DNA of 39,308 nucleotides, taken from positions 1-39,308 of the forward strand of contig NZ_MJAH01000037.1 of NCBI RefSeq assembly GCF_001746295.1. Reading direction: 5' to 3'. Source of the stretch: Streptomyces sp. LUP47B (lineage in GTDB: Bacteria; Actinomycetota; Actinomycetes; Streptomycetales; Streptomycetaceae). Within the stretch, counting starts at the first letter, position 1. Each line of letters begins with the position of its first letter. Shown here one piece after another: positions 13,968-21,819 of the stretch. Position numbers and translations under genes: made by a program. Below the pieces are notes generated by a model. It worked only from the letters and a program-made list of their open reading frames with translations. It was not told the origin of the DNA and did not search any database.

Positions 13968-15894
13968 GAGAGTCAAAGTCAGCGTCGTCGTTCCCGTCTA
14001 CAACACCGGGAAGTACGTCGACGAGTGTGCCCCGTCGCTGCTCGGGCAGAGCCTGCCGGCCGACGAGTACGAGGTCATCTACGTAGACGACGGGTCGACG
14101 GACGACACGCTGGAGCGGCTGAAGAAGATCGCCGCCGGACACCCGAACGTCCAGGTGCACACCCGGCCGAACTCCGGCTGGCCGGGCGCACCGCGCAATC
14201 TCGGCATGCGGCACGCCAAGGGCGAGTACATCCAGTTCGTCGACCATGACGACACGCTCGGGCCCGAGGCCCTGGAGCGGCTGTACGAGCACGCCAAGCG
14301 CAATGACGCCGACGTGGTCCTCGGCAAGATGTCCAGCACCATGGTGCGTCCCCGGCGCCTGTTCCGGCACACGGTGGACGCCTGCACCATCGAGAACGAC
14401 GAGCTCATGCAGAGCATGTCGCCGCACAAGATGTTCCGGGGCGCCTTCGTCGAGGAGCACGGGCTGCTGTTCCCCGAGGGGCCCTGGATCCTGGAGGACC
14501 TGGCCTTCGTCAGCGCCGCCTATCTGAAGGCCGAGCGGATATCGGTCCTCGCCGACTACCCCTGCTACTACTGGATGAAGCGGGACGACGGCGGCAACAA
14601 CACCCAGCATCGCTTCAACCCGCGTCACGGCTTCTGGTCCAACTGCCGCACCATCGTGCGTCAGATCAAGGACGGCACACCCGCGTCCGACGACGTCGAC
14701 GCGCTGCAGAACCGTCTCCTGCACCGCCTGTACCACGTCGAGATCCTCTCCCGTACCCGCGAGCCCGAGATCCTCCGCGAGGAGCCGGCTGAACAGCGGG
14801 AGCGCTTCGAGGCGGCCCGGAAGCTGGCGACCGAGGAGTTCCCGGCAGCCGTACGCGAAGGGCTCCCCACCGTCTCCCGCCTCCGCGCCGAACTCCTCGA
14901 ACGCGGTGACTTCGACGGCGCCGTAGCCCTCGCCGAGCGCATCCGTGAGGTCAAGGCCCGCAGCACGGTCGGCGGACTGCGGTGGGAGGACGGCCGGCTG
15001 GTCGCCGACGTCACCCTTGACCTGCTGCGCGGAGACGGCGAGCCGCTGGTGCTGGTCGAGCGGGACGGGAAGCGGTGGCTCGACCCGGAGCTGCTCGCCG
15101 GGGTCCCGGGGACCGAGGACGGCTGGGAGGTCCGCGATCCGTTCCGGCTGGCGTACGCCGAACTGGTCGTCAAGGACCGTGACCGCGAGGACTGGTGGTA
15201 CCCGGAGGGCGACCTGGAGGTGCGGCTCGAGCCCTGCGGCGAGGGACGCTCGCGGCTCGTCGCGGCCGGGCGGCTGCTCCTCGACCCGGAACGGCTCGCG
15301 GGCGGGCGGCCGTTGGAGCGCGGGGTGCACGACGTGTGGGCGTACGTCCAGCTGCTGGGCGTCGACCGTATGGTCCGCCTGACCGGCGACGGCACCCCGG
15401 GTGCCCCGGCCGCGGGCCCGGCGCTGACCGGTGGCCGGCTCGCGCTGCCGTACTGGACGGGCAGCGGCCAGCTCGCCCTCGACGTGGACCAGCGCCAGCG
15501 AAAGCTCGGTTCCGACACGGCCGGTGCTGCCGCGGCGAACACCGCGCGCGGTGAGCGGTCGCTCCCGCTGCCGTACCTGGCGGCGACGGCGGCCAGTGGT
15601 CCGGCCTGCCTCAAGGTCACCGTGTCCGCCCTGACGGTGGACGCCGAGCTGATCGCCGGTGACGACGGGACGACGGCACGGCTGAGGCTCCCCGCTCGCC
15701 TCCGGCTCCCGGACGGACGCCATCCGGTCGCCCTCCCGAAGACAGCGGCCCCCGTCGCCTACGCCGTCGTCCGTGACGGCGCCCTGCTGCGGATCGAGGG
15801 CCCGGCCCACGAGTCCGGTACCGGACGCCGGTTCCTCGACGCGGTCGCCGACCACCGCCAGGTCCGGCGGATACGGCGACGACTGGGCCGATAG
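13963..15894 (+). CDS. Family-2 glycosyltransferase with long C-terminal extension
   Basis: 643 residues. The first ~230 form a GT-A domain: VSVVVPVYNTGKYVDE, the nucleotide-binding VDDGSTDDTLERL (VDD at 41-43), PNSGWPGAPRNLGMRHAKGEYI and the metal site FVDHDD (DHDD at 94-97). The acceptor region includes PWILEDLAF and YYWMKRDDGGNNTQ. The rest (about 330-643) has repeated beta-strand patterns, such as ARSTVGGLRWEDGRLVADVTLDL and LALPYWTGSGQLALDVDQ, resembling tandem Ig-like folds. GT2 enzymes that decorate wall teichoic acids (for example TarS) also have C-terminal beta domains, so a wall-polymer glycosyltransferase is possible, but the acceptor is unknown. Start: ATG at 13963; it may be controlled by the hairpin over it. 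Confidence 0.85.
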   Translation: MPRVKVSVVVPVYNTGKYVDECAPSLLGQSLPADEYEVIYVDDGSTDDTLERLKKIAAGHPNVQVHTRPNSGWPGAPRNLGMRHAKGEYIQFVDHDDTLGPEALERLYEHAKRNDADVVLGKMSSTMVRPRRLFRHTVDACTIENDELMQSMSPHKMFRGAFVEEHGLLFPEGPWILEDLAFVSAAYLKAERISVLADYPCYYWMKRDDGGNNTQHRFNPRHGFWSNCRTIVRQIKDGTPASDDVDALQNRLLHRLYHVEILSRTREPEILREEPAEQRERFEAARKLATEEFPAAVREGLPTVSRLRAELLERGDFDGAVALAERIREVKARSTVGGLRWEDGRLVADVTLDLLRGDGEPLVLVERDGKRWLDPELLAGVPGTEDGWEVRDPFRLAYAELVVKDRDREDWWYPEGDLEVRLEPCGEGRSRLVAAGRLLLDPERLAGGRPLERGVHDVWAYVQLLGVDRMVRLTGDGTPGAPAAGPALTGGRLALPYWTGSGQLALDVDQRQRKLGSDTAGAAAANTARGERSLPLPYLAATAASGPACLKVTVSALTVDAELIAGDDGTTARLRLPARLRLPDGRHPVALPKTAAPVAYAVVRDGALLRIEGPAHESGTGRRFLDAVADHRQVRRIRRRLGR

Positions 15895-15903
15895 GACAGG
15901 TGC

Positions 15904-15931
15904 GGGGCACCGCACGGGCCCGCGGTGCCCC
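15904..15931. terminator. Bidirectional terminator hairpin
   Basis: A perfect 10-bp stem (15904-15913 with 15922-15931) and an 8-nt loop lie between the convergent glycosyltransferase and hypothetical genes. Confidence 0.85.
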
Positions 15932-15939
15932 CGTACGCG

Positions 15940-16605
15940 CTAGGCGTACGCCGAGATGTCCTTGACCATCGCGAACCCGAGCCCGTACGCGCTCATGCCT
16001 CTCCCGTACGCGCCCACGTGCACTCCCTCCGGCGTGGAGCCGGCGAGCACCCAGCCGAACTCCGACTCCCGGTAGTGGAAGGGCGTGGGCACCCCGTCCA
16101 CCGGCAGGGACAGCGTCGACCAGTCGGCTCCTTCGAGGTCGTCCGCCAGGACCCAGGCCGTCTCGGTCTGCTGGTCCAGCCAGTCGTCCCGCAGGGAGTG
16201 GTCCATCTGGCCGGGCCAGGTGAAGGACAGCAGCCCCACCCCGGCCAGCCAGGCGGCGGAGGAGACGGACGTGGCCTCCAGCAGCCCCGTGCCGTCCGCG
16301 CTCCTGCGGGAGGGGTTCGCGGCGACGGTCACGACCACCGCGAACTTCTCCTTCGGCTCCGCCGTGGAACCCGCCTCGTTCTTCACCGAGGGCTCGTCAC
16401 CGTGCCCGATCGACCCGTGCTCGACGGCCCCGTCGGCCGAGGTGCCGACCTGCATCAGCCAGCGCGGTCCCGTGAAGGCCTCGTCGAGGCCGTACCAGGA
16501 AAAGGGCGCCTGAAGGTAGCCGTCGACCGTACGCCGGGCGGAGGAAACCTGCTGGCCTACCTCCGCGGCCGGCGCCTGCGCGACCGCCCCACTCGTCGTC
16601 TCCAT
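15940..16605 (-). CDS. Conserved hypothetical protein, 221 residues
   Basis: ATG at 16605 has GGAGG at ideal distance upstream. The product begins METTSGAVAQAPAAEV, with no signal peptide or membrane helix, and reads as a mixed alpha/beta soluble protein: SWYGLDEAFTGPRWLMQVG, KFAVVVTVAANP, AWLAGVGLLSFTWPGQMDH and the C-terminal GRGMSAYGLGFAMVKDISAYA. I do not recognise a domain. I recall Streptomyces homologues without function. A candidate -10 (TATGCT, minus strand, 16704-16709) would give a leader of about 90 nt. It lies next to tatB on the same strand but the tatB terminator separates the two transcripts' ends from its promoter region. Confidence 0.7.
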   Translation of the reverse strand: METTSGAVAQAPAAEVGQQVSSARRTVDGYLQAPFSWYGLDEAFTGPRWLMQVGTSADGAVEHGSIGHGDEPSVKNEAGSTAEPKEKFAVVVTVAANPSRRSADGTGLLEATSVSSAAWLAGVGLLSFTWPGQMDHSLRDDWLDQQTETAWVLADDLEGADWSTLSLPVDGVPTPFHYRESEFGWVLAGSTPEGVHVGAYGRGMSAYGLGFAMVKDISAYA

Positions 16606-16822
16606 GTGCCGGACGCCTCCTACTAGCTCTCGTCGGACCGGACCGGCCCGCCCCCCTTCGGGCGGCGTCGCTGGTTCGCGTACGGCCCGCACAACAACTC
16701 GGCAGCATAGCCACACCGCTCCGAGCTGCCGGGAAACCGCCCGACGCGCGGGGCGCACGGGGGGTCCGTTCAGGCCGTACGAGGTGGGAGCAGGGTATGA
16801 AACGCGTCACGTACGACGGCAA

Positions 16823-16859
16823 AAGGCGCCCGCGAGCCGAGCTGCTCGACAGGCGCCTT
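16823..16859 (-). terminator. Rho-independent-type terminator after tatB
   Basis: AAGGCGCC (minus-strand arm 16859-16852) pairs with GGCGCCTT (16830-16823), and on the minus strand the stem is followed by TT, giving a short T-run. It lies 18 bp beyond the tatB stop codon. Confidence 0.75.
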
Positions 16860-16876
16860 CCGGTGGGGCGTACGAC

Positions 16877-17302
16877 TCAGGTGGCGTCCGCGTCGAAGGG
16901 CGGGCGGTTGTCCTCGCCGGGCTCCTCGGGCTTCTTGGTCATGTCGATCCGGCCACCGGAGGAAGACGGCGTGGGGGTGTCCGTGCTGTGCACCGCGTCG
17001 GTGACCTCGGCCATCTCCTTCTTCAGGTCGAAGCCGTTGCGGATCTCCTTGAGCCCCAGTTCGTCGTTGTCCAGCTGCTTGCGGATGAACGTCTTGGGGT
17101 TGAGGTCCTCGAACTCGAAGTCCTTGAACTCCGGGCCGAGCTCCGAGCGGATGTCCTGCTTGGCGCTCTCCGAGAACTCGCGGATCTTGCGCACCGTCCG
17201 CATGACGTCCTGGATGACCTTCGGGAGCTTGTCCGGACCGAAGACGAGCACGGCGAGGACAACGAGCGTGATCAGCTCGAGCGGTCCTATGTCATTGAAC
17301 AC
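16877..17302 (-). CDS. tatB: Twin-arginine translocase subunit TatB
   Basis: 141 residues. The N-terminus MFNDIGPLELITLVVLAVLVFGPDKLPKV has the single short membrane helix, the Pro-Leu hinge region (FGPDKLP) and the amphipathic helix (VIQDVMRTVRKIREFSESAKQDIRSEL) that define TatB; the C-terminal third is charged and disordered. TatB binds TatC and the twin-arginine signal of folded export substrates at the membrane. The gene ends the sigma / anti-sigma / htrA / tatB run, the same order as sigE-rseA-htrA-tatB in M. tuberculosis, though the 234-bp gap after htrA may hold its own promoter. tatA and tatC are not in the window, as expected for actinobacteria. Confidence 0.93.
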   Translation of the reverse strand: MFNDIGPLELITLVVLAVLVFGPDKLPKVIQDVMRTVRKIREFSESAKQDIRSELGPEFKDFEFEDLNPKTFIRKQLDNDELGLKEIRNGFDLKKEMAEVTDAVHSTDTPTPSSSGGRIDMTKKPEEPGEDNRPPFDADAT

Positions 17303-17536
17303 CTGAAGCTCCTTGCGATGTCCTCGGTCCTCGGCCCTCGGTGGTCTGTGCGGTCTTCCGTGGTCCGGGCCGGGTCCACGGTACCTGTCGTTCCCGTACG
17401 ACCGGTACTGTCCCGAGGGCTCGGAGTGCGGGCGGGTTGGCGGGTTTCCGGGCTGTTTGCCTTGTGGAGCGGGCTTTCGGGGCGTGTCTGTGAGGTTTCT
17501 GTCGATCGGCCCTCTGCCTGTTCTCTATCGATTCTC

Positions 17537-19774
17537 TTAGGCACCGTCCGAGGATCCGAGGACCAGCGACACGTTCTTTTCCCTGCTGTCGCGCTTCAGG
17601 GTGAGCTCCAGGCGGTCTCCGGGGCGGTGGGCGCGGGTCTTCACGATGAGTTCGTCGCCGGAGTGGATACGGCGGCCGTCCACCTCGGTGATGACATCGC
17701 CCGCTTCGAGACCAGCCCGGTCGCCCGGGCCGCCCTGGGTCACGGCGGGTCCGCCGTCACTGCTCTTCGCCCCGACACGGGCGCCGTCGCCGGTGTAGTC
17801 CATGTCGAGGGTGACACCGATGACGGGGTGGGTCGCCTTGCCGGTGTTGATCAGTTCTTCGGCGACGCGCTTGGCCTGGTTGACGGGGATCGCGAAGCCA
17901 AGACCTATCGAGCCGGCCTGTCCGGTCCCGGAACCGGATCCGTCGTCGGCGGAACGGATGGCGGAGTTGATGCCGACGACCCGGGCCCGGGAGTCGAGCA
18001 GCGGGCCGCCGGAGTTGCCGGGGTTGATGGAGGCGTCGGTCTGCAGGGCGTCGACGTACGACACATCGGTGCCGCCCCCGCTCTCGCCTCCGGCGGTGAT
18101 GGGCCGTTCCTTCGCGCTGATGATGCCGGAGGTGACGGTGCCCTCCAGGTCGAAGGGGGCGCCGATGGCGACGACCGGGTCGCCGACCTGGACGTTGTCG
18201 GAGTTGCCGAGGGTCATGGGCTTCAGCCCGCTGACGTCGCTCACCTCGACGACGGCGAGGTCGTATCCGCTGTCCCGGCCCACGACGGTGGCCTTGGCGG
18301 TGTCCCCGCTGTGGAAGGTCACCGATATCTCGCCGTCGGTCCCGGCCGGCTCCACGACGTGGTTGTTGGTCAGGATGTGCCCGCGGTCGTCCAGCACGAA
18401 GCCGGTACCGGTGCCGGACTCCTCGGCCCCGCTCACATGCAGGGTCACGACGCTGGGCAGGGCCCGGGCGGCGATCCCGGCGACACTGTCGGGAGCCCGG
18501 CCCCTGGGCTCCTCCGCGGCCTGCGGCAACTCCACGAGGTTCCCTCCCCCATGACTGCGCTCGAGATACGCCCCTACGACGCCACCAACGCCGCCTGCGA
18601 GGAGCGTGAGCAGGAGAGCACCGGCGAGGAGCGCTCGCCGGGTTCGGCGACGCGGGGTGTCCACGGCGGCGCCCGTTTGCTGGAGGGGGGCGGCGACGGG
18701 GGCCCAGGGGTCGTAGTTCTGCCAGGGGGTGCGGTCGGAGGGCTGGGGCGGGAGGGGGTTCTCGAAGGCGGGTGCCGAGTTGTGGGAAGGCGTTCGGGGT
18801 GCTTCCGGTGGCGCGGGCGCGTCATGGTCCTTCGGCGGCCCGGAAGTGGCCGCGCCCTGAGTCAGAGGCGTGCCATGGGCGGGCGGCGGAGGCGGTGTGG
18901 GTATCGCTGTGCCGGGTACTGGAGCGGTCGCCGGGTGCTGGACGGGCGGTGCGGGGGCCCAGGGGCCCGGTACGCCGTACGGCGGGGTGCTGGTGGAGTC
19001 GGAGACGCGGGCAGGCTCGGGGCGGCCCGTGGCGGGCTCGGCAGGCCCCTGGCCGACGGCGTCGAACGGCTCGGTGGAGCGGTCGTGGACGGGAGGGTCC
19101 GCGGCTGGGGCCTCCGTCGCGGGGGCCTCCGTCGCGGGGGCCTCGGTCTGCAGTGCAGCCGCCGGCAATGCCGCCGCCGGCACCGGCCGTGCCAGTGCGA
19201 AGTCTCCTTCCGTGTCGGCCGGGTCCCGCGGGGCCGTGAGTTCGTAGTCACCCTCCGAGTTCGCCCCGCCGAGCGGATCCCTCAACTCGAAGTCACCCCC
19301 GGCCTCCGGCACACCTGTGCCCGCACCGACCACCGCCCCCGCAGAAGCCCCGAGCGCGGAGCCGGCCCCGACCGCCGACGCATCTGCCCCCACACCGGAA
19401 ACCCCATCCCCCGAAGCCCCGAGCGCAGAGTCCCCCTCGACCCCCCGAGCCCCAAGCTCGAAGTCGCTCTCAGCCCCCGCCACACCTGTGCCCGCACCGA
19501 CCACCGCCCCCGCAGCAGCCCCGAGCGCGGAGTCCCCGTCGACCCCCCGCACACCAGACCCCGCGCCGCCGGCCGCATCCCCCCGAGCCCCGAGCTCGAA
19601 GTCACCCGCGGCCCCCAGCACACGAGACCTCGCGCCAGGCACCCCGTCCTCGGGAGCCCTCAGCAGGAAGTCGCCGTCGGATCGTGTTGGGGTGTCGCTC
19701 TCGCCCGGCTCGGGAACCCCCCGTGGCTTGGGTCGGCTCCACCATTTCGCCTTCGTGGGCTTCCCCTCGTCCAT
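17537..19774 (-). CDS. htrA: HtrA/DegP-type membrane-anchored serine protease with PDZ domain
   Basis: 745 residues. Residues 1-370 are a low-complexity region rich in Ala/Gly/Glu (repeated DFELGARG, SALGA) and then Pro; after RRRTRR comes one membrane helix (381-403), so this large region faces the cytoplasm. The trypsin-like domain lies outside with a full triad: His472 in TNNHVVE, Asp505 in YDLAVVE and Ser588 in NPGNSGGP. A PDZ domain spans about 650-735 (VIGVTLDMDY ... AGLEAGDVITEVDGRRIHSGDELI). HtrA enzymes degrade or refold damaged exported proteins. Start ATG at 19774 has GGGGAG upstream. It is 86 bp behind the anti-sigma gene and probably belongs to its regulon or takes part in the signal that relieves the sigma factor. 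Confidence 0.92.
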   Translation of the reverse strand: MDEGKPTKAKWWSRPKPRGVPEPGESDTPTRSDGDFLLRAPEDGVPGARSRVLGAAGDFELGARGDAAGGAGSGVRGVDGDSALGAAAGAVVGAGTGVAGAESDFELGARGVEGDSALGASGDGVSGVGADASAVGAGSALGASAGAVVGAGTGVPEAGGDFELRDPLGGANSEGDYELTAPRDPADTEGDFALARPVPAAALPAAALQTEAPATEAPATEAPAADPPVHDRSTEPFDAVGQGPAEPATGRPEPARVSDSTSTPPYGVPGPWAPAPPVQHPATAPVPGTAIPTPPPPPAHGTPLTQGAATSGPPKDHDAPAPPEAPRTPSHNSAPAFENPLPPQPSDRTPWQNYDPWAPVAAPLQQTGAAVDTPRRRTRRALLAGALLLTLLAGGVGGVVGAYLERSHGGGNLVELPQAAEEPRGRAPDSVAGIAARALPSVVTLHVSGAEESGTGTGFVLDDRGHILTNNHVVEPAGTDGEISVTFHSGDTAKATVVGRDSGYDLAVVEVSDVSGLKPMTLGNSDNVQVGDPVVAIGAPFDLEGTVTSGIISAKERPITAGGESGGGTDVSYVDALQTDASINPGNSGGPLLDSRARVVGINSAIRSADDGSGSGTGQAGSIGLGFAIPVNQAKRVAEELINTGKATHPVIGVTLDMDYTGDGARVGAKSSDGGPAVTQGGPGDRAGLEAGDVITEVDGRRIHSGDELIVKTRAHRPGDRLELTLKRDSREKNVSLVLGSSDGA
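19311..19532. repeat. Internal 171-bp-period repeat in htrA low-complexity region
   Basis: A 51-bp segment at 19311-19361 recurs at 19482-19532 with one mismatch, 171 bp (57 codons) apart, within the part encoding alternating DFEL and SALGA units. The protein repeats (DFELGARG, VVGAGTGV) follow it. Confidence 0.8.
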
Positions 19775-19860
19775 GCTCTCCCCACAGCTGACCGGCCGCG
19801 GTGCGCGGCACGTCAGCTGTGGATTCAACCAGGTTCATGCGCCGCGGAGCAGGGCGCCGG

Positions 19861-20823
19861 TCAGCGGGAGGTGCTGGGAGGCGTGGGCGCGGACATCGTG
19901 TGGGGGACGGGCGCGGTGGGGAGGCCGGAGGCGGAGAGGTCCGGGGTCGCGGACCAGGACGTCAGGGTGAGCGGCGGGGTGGAACTGAGCGGACGTATGA
20001 GCGGGGACATGGCGGCCGCGCCGGCGAGCACGGGTGCCGTGAGGGTGTGCAGAGCCGCTTCCTTGACCTGAGCGGGGACACCAGGCAGCAGCGGCGCGGA
20101 CGCCTCGGTCGGGGAGACCGGGGTGTCGCCGAGCGTCCCCTGTCCCTGTTCCTGCGCGAGCAACGGACCCACGCCACGCCGCCGTTGGTTCTCCGGCACC
20201 GCCGCTCCCGTGCTGGGCGTGCGCGCCGGAGTCACATTGCTGCCGGCCCCGCGGGCGTCGGTGTCGCCCGGCGCCCCCGTGGTGACGCCGCCCAGCGCGA
20301 TCGCGGCCAGCGACACCGCCCCGGCGGCGACGAACGCGAACCTCATGCCGCGCGAGGCGGAGCGCTCGGCCTCGTGACGGCTTACGTCATGGATGCGGAA
20401 GCCCCGGCCCGCGGAGGGCGGGAGCACCGCGGCGTGCGGGCGGGCGGGGACGTATCCGAACTCGAAGCGCTCGCCACGTCTCACGCCGAAGGCCCCGGCG
20501 GAACCGGGTCGTCCCGACAGTGCTCCGAGTCCTCCCCCGCCGAACGGCGAGCTGTCGCCGTCCTCCGGATCACCCCCCGGCAGCCCTTGGAGCCGGGCCA
20601 GGAAGCTCTCTGAGGGCGGGGGCGGCGCGGCCTCCGCGAAGACGTTCTTCAGGCGGCGCTGGGCGTCCGCCTCCGCCTTGCACTTCGGGCAGGTGGCGAG
20701 ATGCGCGAGAACCCGCTCCCGCGTGGCATGACCGAGCTCGCCGTCCACCAGGGCGGCGAGTCGGTCTCCCAGATGCTGTTCCGCGAGGCTCCCCTCGCCG
20801 GGTTTGGGCAGTGATCCACTCAC
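19861..20823 (-). CDS. Zinc-motif anti-sigma factor (RseA/RsrA-like)
   Basis: 320 residues. The N-terminus carries the zinc-binding anti-sigma (ZAS) pattern: DRLAALVDGELGHATRERVLAHLATCPKC with His41-x3-Cys45-x2-Cys48, the element that clamps the sigma factor. Then come a disordered linker, an Arg-rich stretch, a hydrophobic segment at about 161-180 (RFAFVAAGAVSLAAIALGGV) that could be a membrane span, and a Pro/Thr/Ser-rich C-terminal part, probably outside. The GTG start overlaps the sigma gene's TGA (GTGA), so the two are made in balance. In M. tuberculosis the equivalent RseA restrains SigE until it is degraded after phosphorylation. Here a membrane-spanning form controlled by proteolysis is equally plausible. 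Confidence 0.88.
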   Translation of the reverse strand: MSGSLPKPGEGSLAEQHLGDRLAALVDGELGHATRERVLAHLATCPKCKAEADAQRRLKNVFAEAAPPPPSESFLARLQGLPGGDPEDGDSSPFGGGGLGALSGRPGSAGAFGVRRGERFEFGYVPARPHAAVLPPSAGRGFRIHDVSRHEAERSASRGMRFAFVAAGAVSLAAIALGGVTTGAPGDTDARGAGSNVTPARTPSTGAAVPENQRRRGVGPLLAQEQGQGTLGDTPVSPTEASAPLLPGVPAQVKEAALHTLTAPVLAGAAAMSPLIRPLSSTPPLTLTSWSATPDLSASGLPTAPVPHTMSAPTPPSTSR

Positions 20824-21590
20824 GCGGACGCGCCCCCTCCTCCCAGGGCGGGGACCCTGGCCATGAAGGAGCGGCGCTCGGCGCGGGCCTCGGGCGAACG
20901 GTGCGCGAGGGCCTTGCGCAGCTGGGACCGGCCGCGGTGGATCCGTGAGCGGACGGTGCCGAGCTTGACGCCCAGGGTCGCGGCGATCTCCTCGTACGAC
21001 AGTCCTTCGATGTCGCACAGGACGACCGCGGCGCGGAACTCCGGCGCGAGGGTGTCGAGGGCCTGCTGGACGTCCGCGTCGAAGTGGGCGTCGTTGAAGA
21101 CCTGCTGGGGTGAGGGCTCGCGGCTGGGCAGTCGCTCGGCCGCGTCCTCGCCGAGGGCGTCGAAGCGGATGCGCTGCTTGCGGCGGACCATGTCCAGGAA
21201 GAGGTTGGTGGTGATGCGATGCAGCCAGCCCTCGAAGGTGCCCGGTGTGTACGTGGACAGCGATCGGAAGACGCGGACGAAGACCTCCTGCGTGAGGTCC
21301 TCGGCGTCGTGCTGGTTGCCGGTGAGGCGGTAGGCAAGGCGGTAGACGCGGCCGCTGTGCGTGCTGACGATCTCCTCCCAGGTGGGCGGAGTCCACGCCT
21401 GCCCGTCCGCGTCGGTGGCGAAGGTCGCGGTCTGGGCGTAGTCGCCGACGTGGCTGTGGTCAGCAGTGTTGTTCACGGATTTCGGCCTGCCCGCCGATCC
21501 GAGGAAGCGCCGCAGCACTCCCCCACGATCTCCAGGCGCGGCCGCACCTCCCCTGTGGGCTCTGGTTGTCTCCAGTGGAGCCCCTACCAT
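20820..21590 (-). CDS. ECF-family RNA polymerase sigma factor (orthologue of mycobacterial SigE by position)
   Basis: 256 residues from ATG 21590, which has GAGGTGG upstream. After a ~65-residue N-terminal extension come region 2 (WEEIVSTHSGRVYRLAYRLTGNQHDAEDLTQEVFVRVFRSL ... TFEGWLHRITTNLFLD) and region 4 (LAPEFRAAVVLCDIEGLSYEEIAATLGVKLGTVRSRIHRGRSQLRKAL), with no region 3, so it is an ECF sigma factor. The neighbours (anti-sigma, htrA, tatB, divergent methyltransferase) are those of M. tuberculosis sigE, the envelope/oxidative stress sigma. It is not the same gene as the S. coelicolor factor called SigE. A GGAAC-N18-GTT site upstream suggests ECF-dependent, perhaps self-, activation. A longer form from TTG 21707 is possible but its codons turn AT-rich between 21600 and 21650. 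Confidence 0.92.
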   Translation of the reverse strand: MVGAPLETTRAHRGGAAAPGDRGGVLRRFLGSAGRPKSVNNTADHSHVGDYAQTATFATDADGQAWTPPTWEEIVSTHSGRVYRLAYRLTGNQHDAEDLTQEVFVRVFRSLSTYTPGTFEGWLHRITTNLFLDMVRRKQRIRFDALGEDAAERLPSREPSPQQVFNDAHFDADVQQALDTLAPEFRAAVVLCDIEGLSYEEIAATLGVKLGTVRSRIHRGRSQLRKALAHRSPEARAERRSFMARVPALGGGGASA

Positions 21591-21740
21591 AGCCACCTCG
21601 CCCGTTAGCTCCGGATAAGCGGTTTTACGAGAATTTGATCTGGGCTGATACCACTCGGTCCCCTGCGTCAGCAGTTGCTCGAGGGCCTGCCCCGCATCGT
21701 GATCCAACTGTGTCCCCCCGGGTGCGTCTCCACCCCTCTA

Positions 21741-21767
21741 AACGCCCGGTCCCATCTGCGGGTTCCC
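21741..21767 (-). promoter_or_regulatory. ECF-type promoter for the sigma operon, GGAAC-N18-GTT
   Basis: On the minus strand GGGAACC (21767-21761) is followed, 18 nt after GGAAC, by GTT (21743-21741, within CGTTT). This fits the -35 GGAAC / -10 CGTT promoters read by ECF factors such as mycobacterial SigE and SigH. The start of transcription would be near 21734, about 145 nt before the sigma ATG. Confidence 0.55.
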
Positions 21768-21819
21768 GGCGGCAACGGATACAGTCACGCCCAGGCAACC
21801 ACGGGGCAAGGAGAGGCTC

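Noticed and set aside
16604..20071. A 1155-codon plus-strand frame over the tatB/htrA region
   Set aside because: It is open only because of GC bias; the minus strand carries clear TatB and HtrA domains.
21591..21707. Longer sigma factor starting at TTG 21707
   Set aside because: The frame is open but codons between 21600 and 21650 are AT-rich and ATG 21590 has a good ribosome-binding site. It remains a minor alternative, as mycobacterial SigE has several starts.
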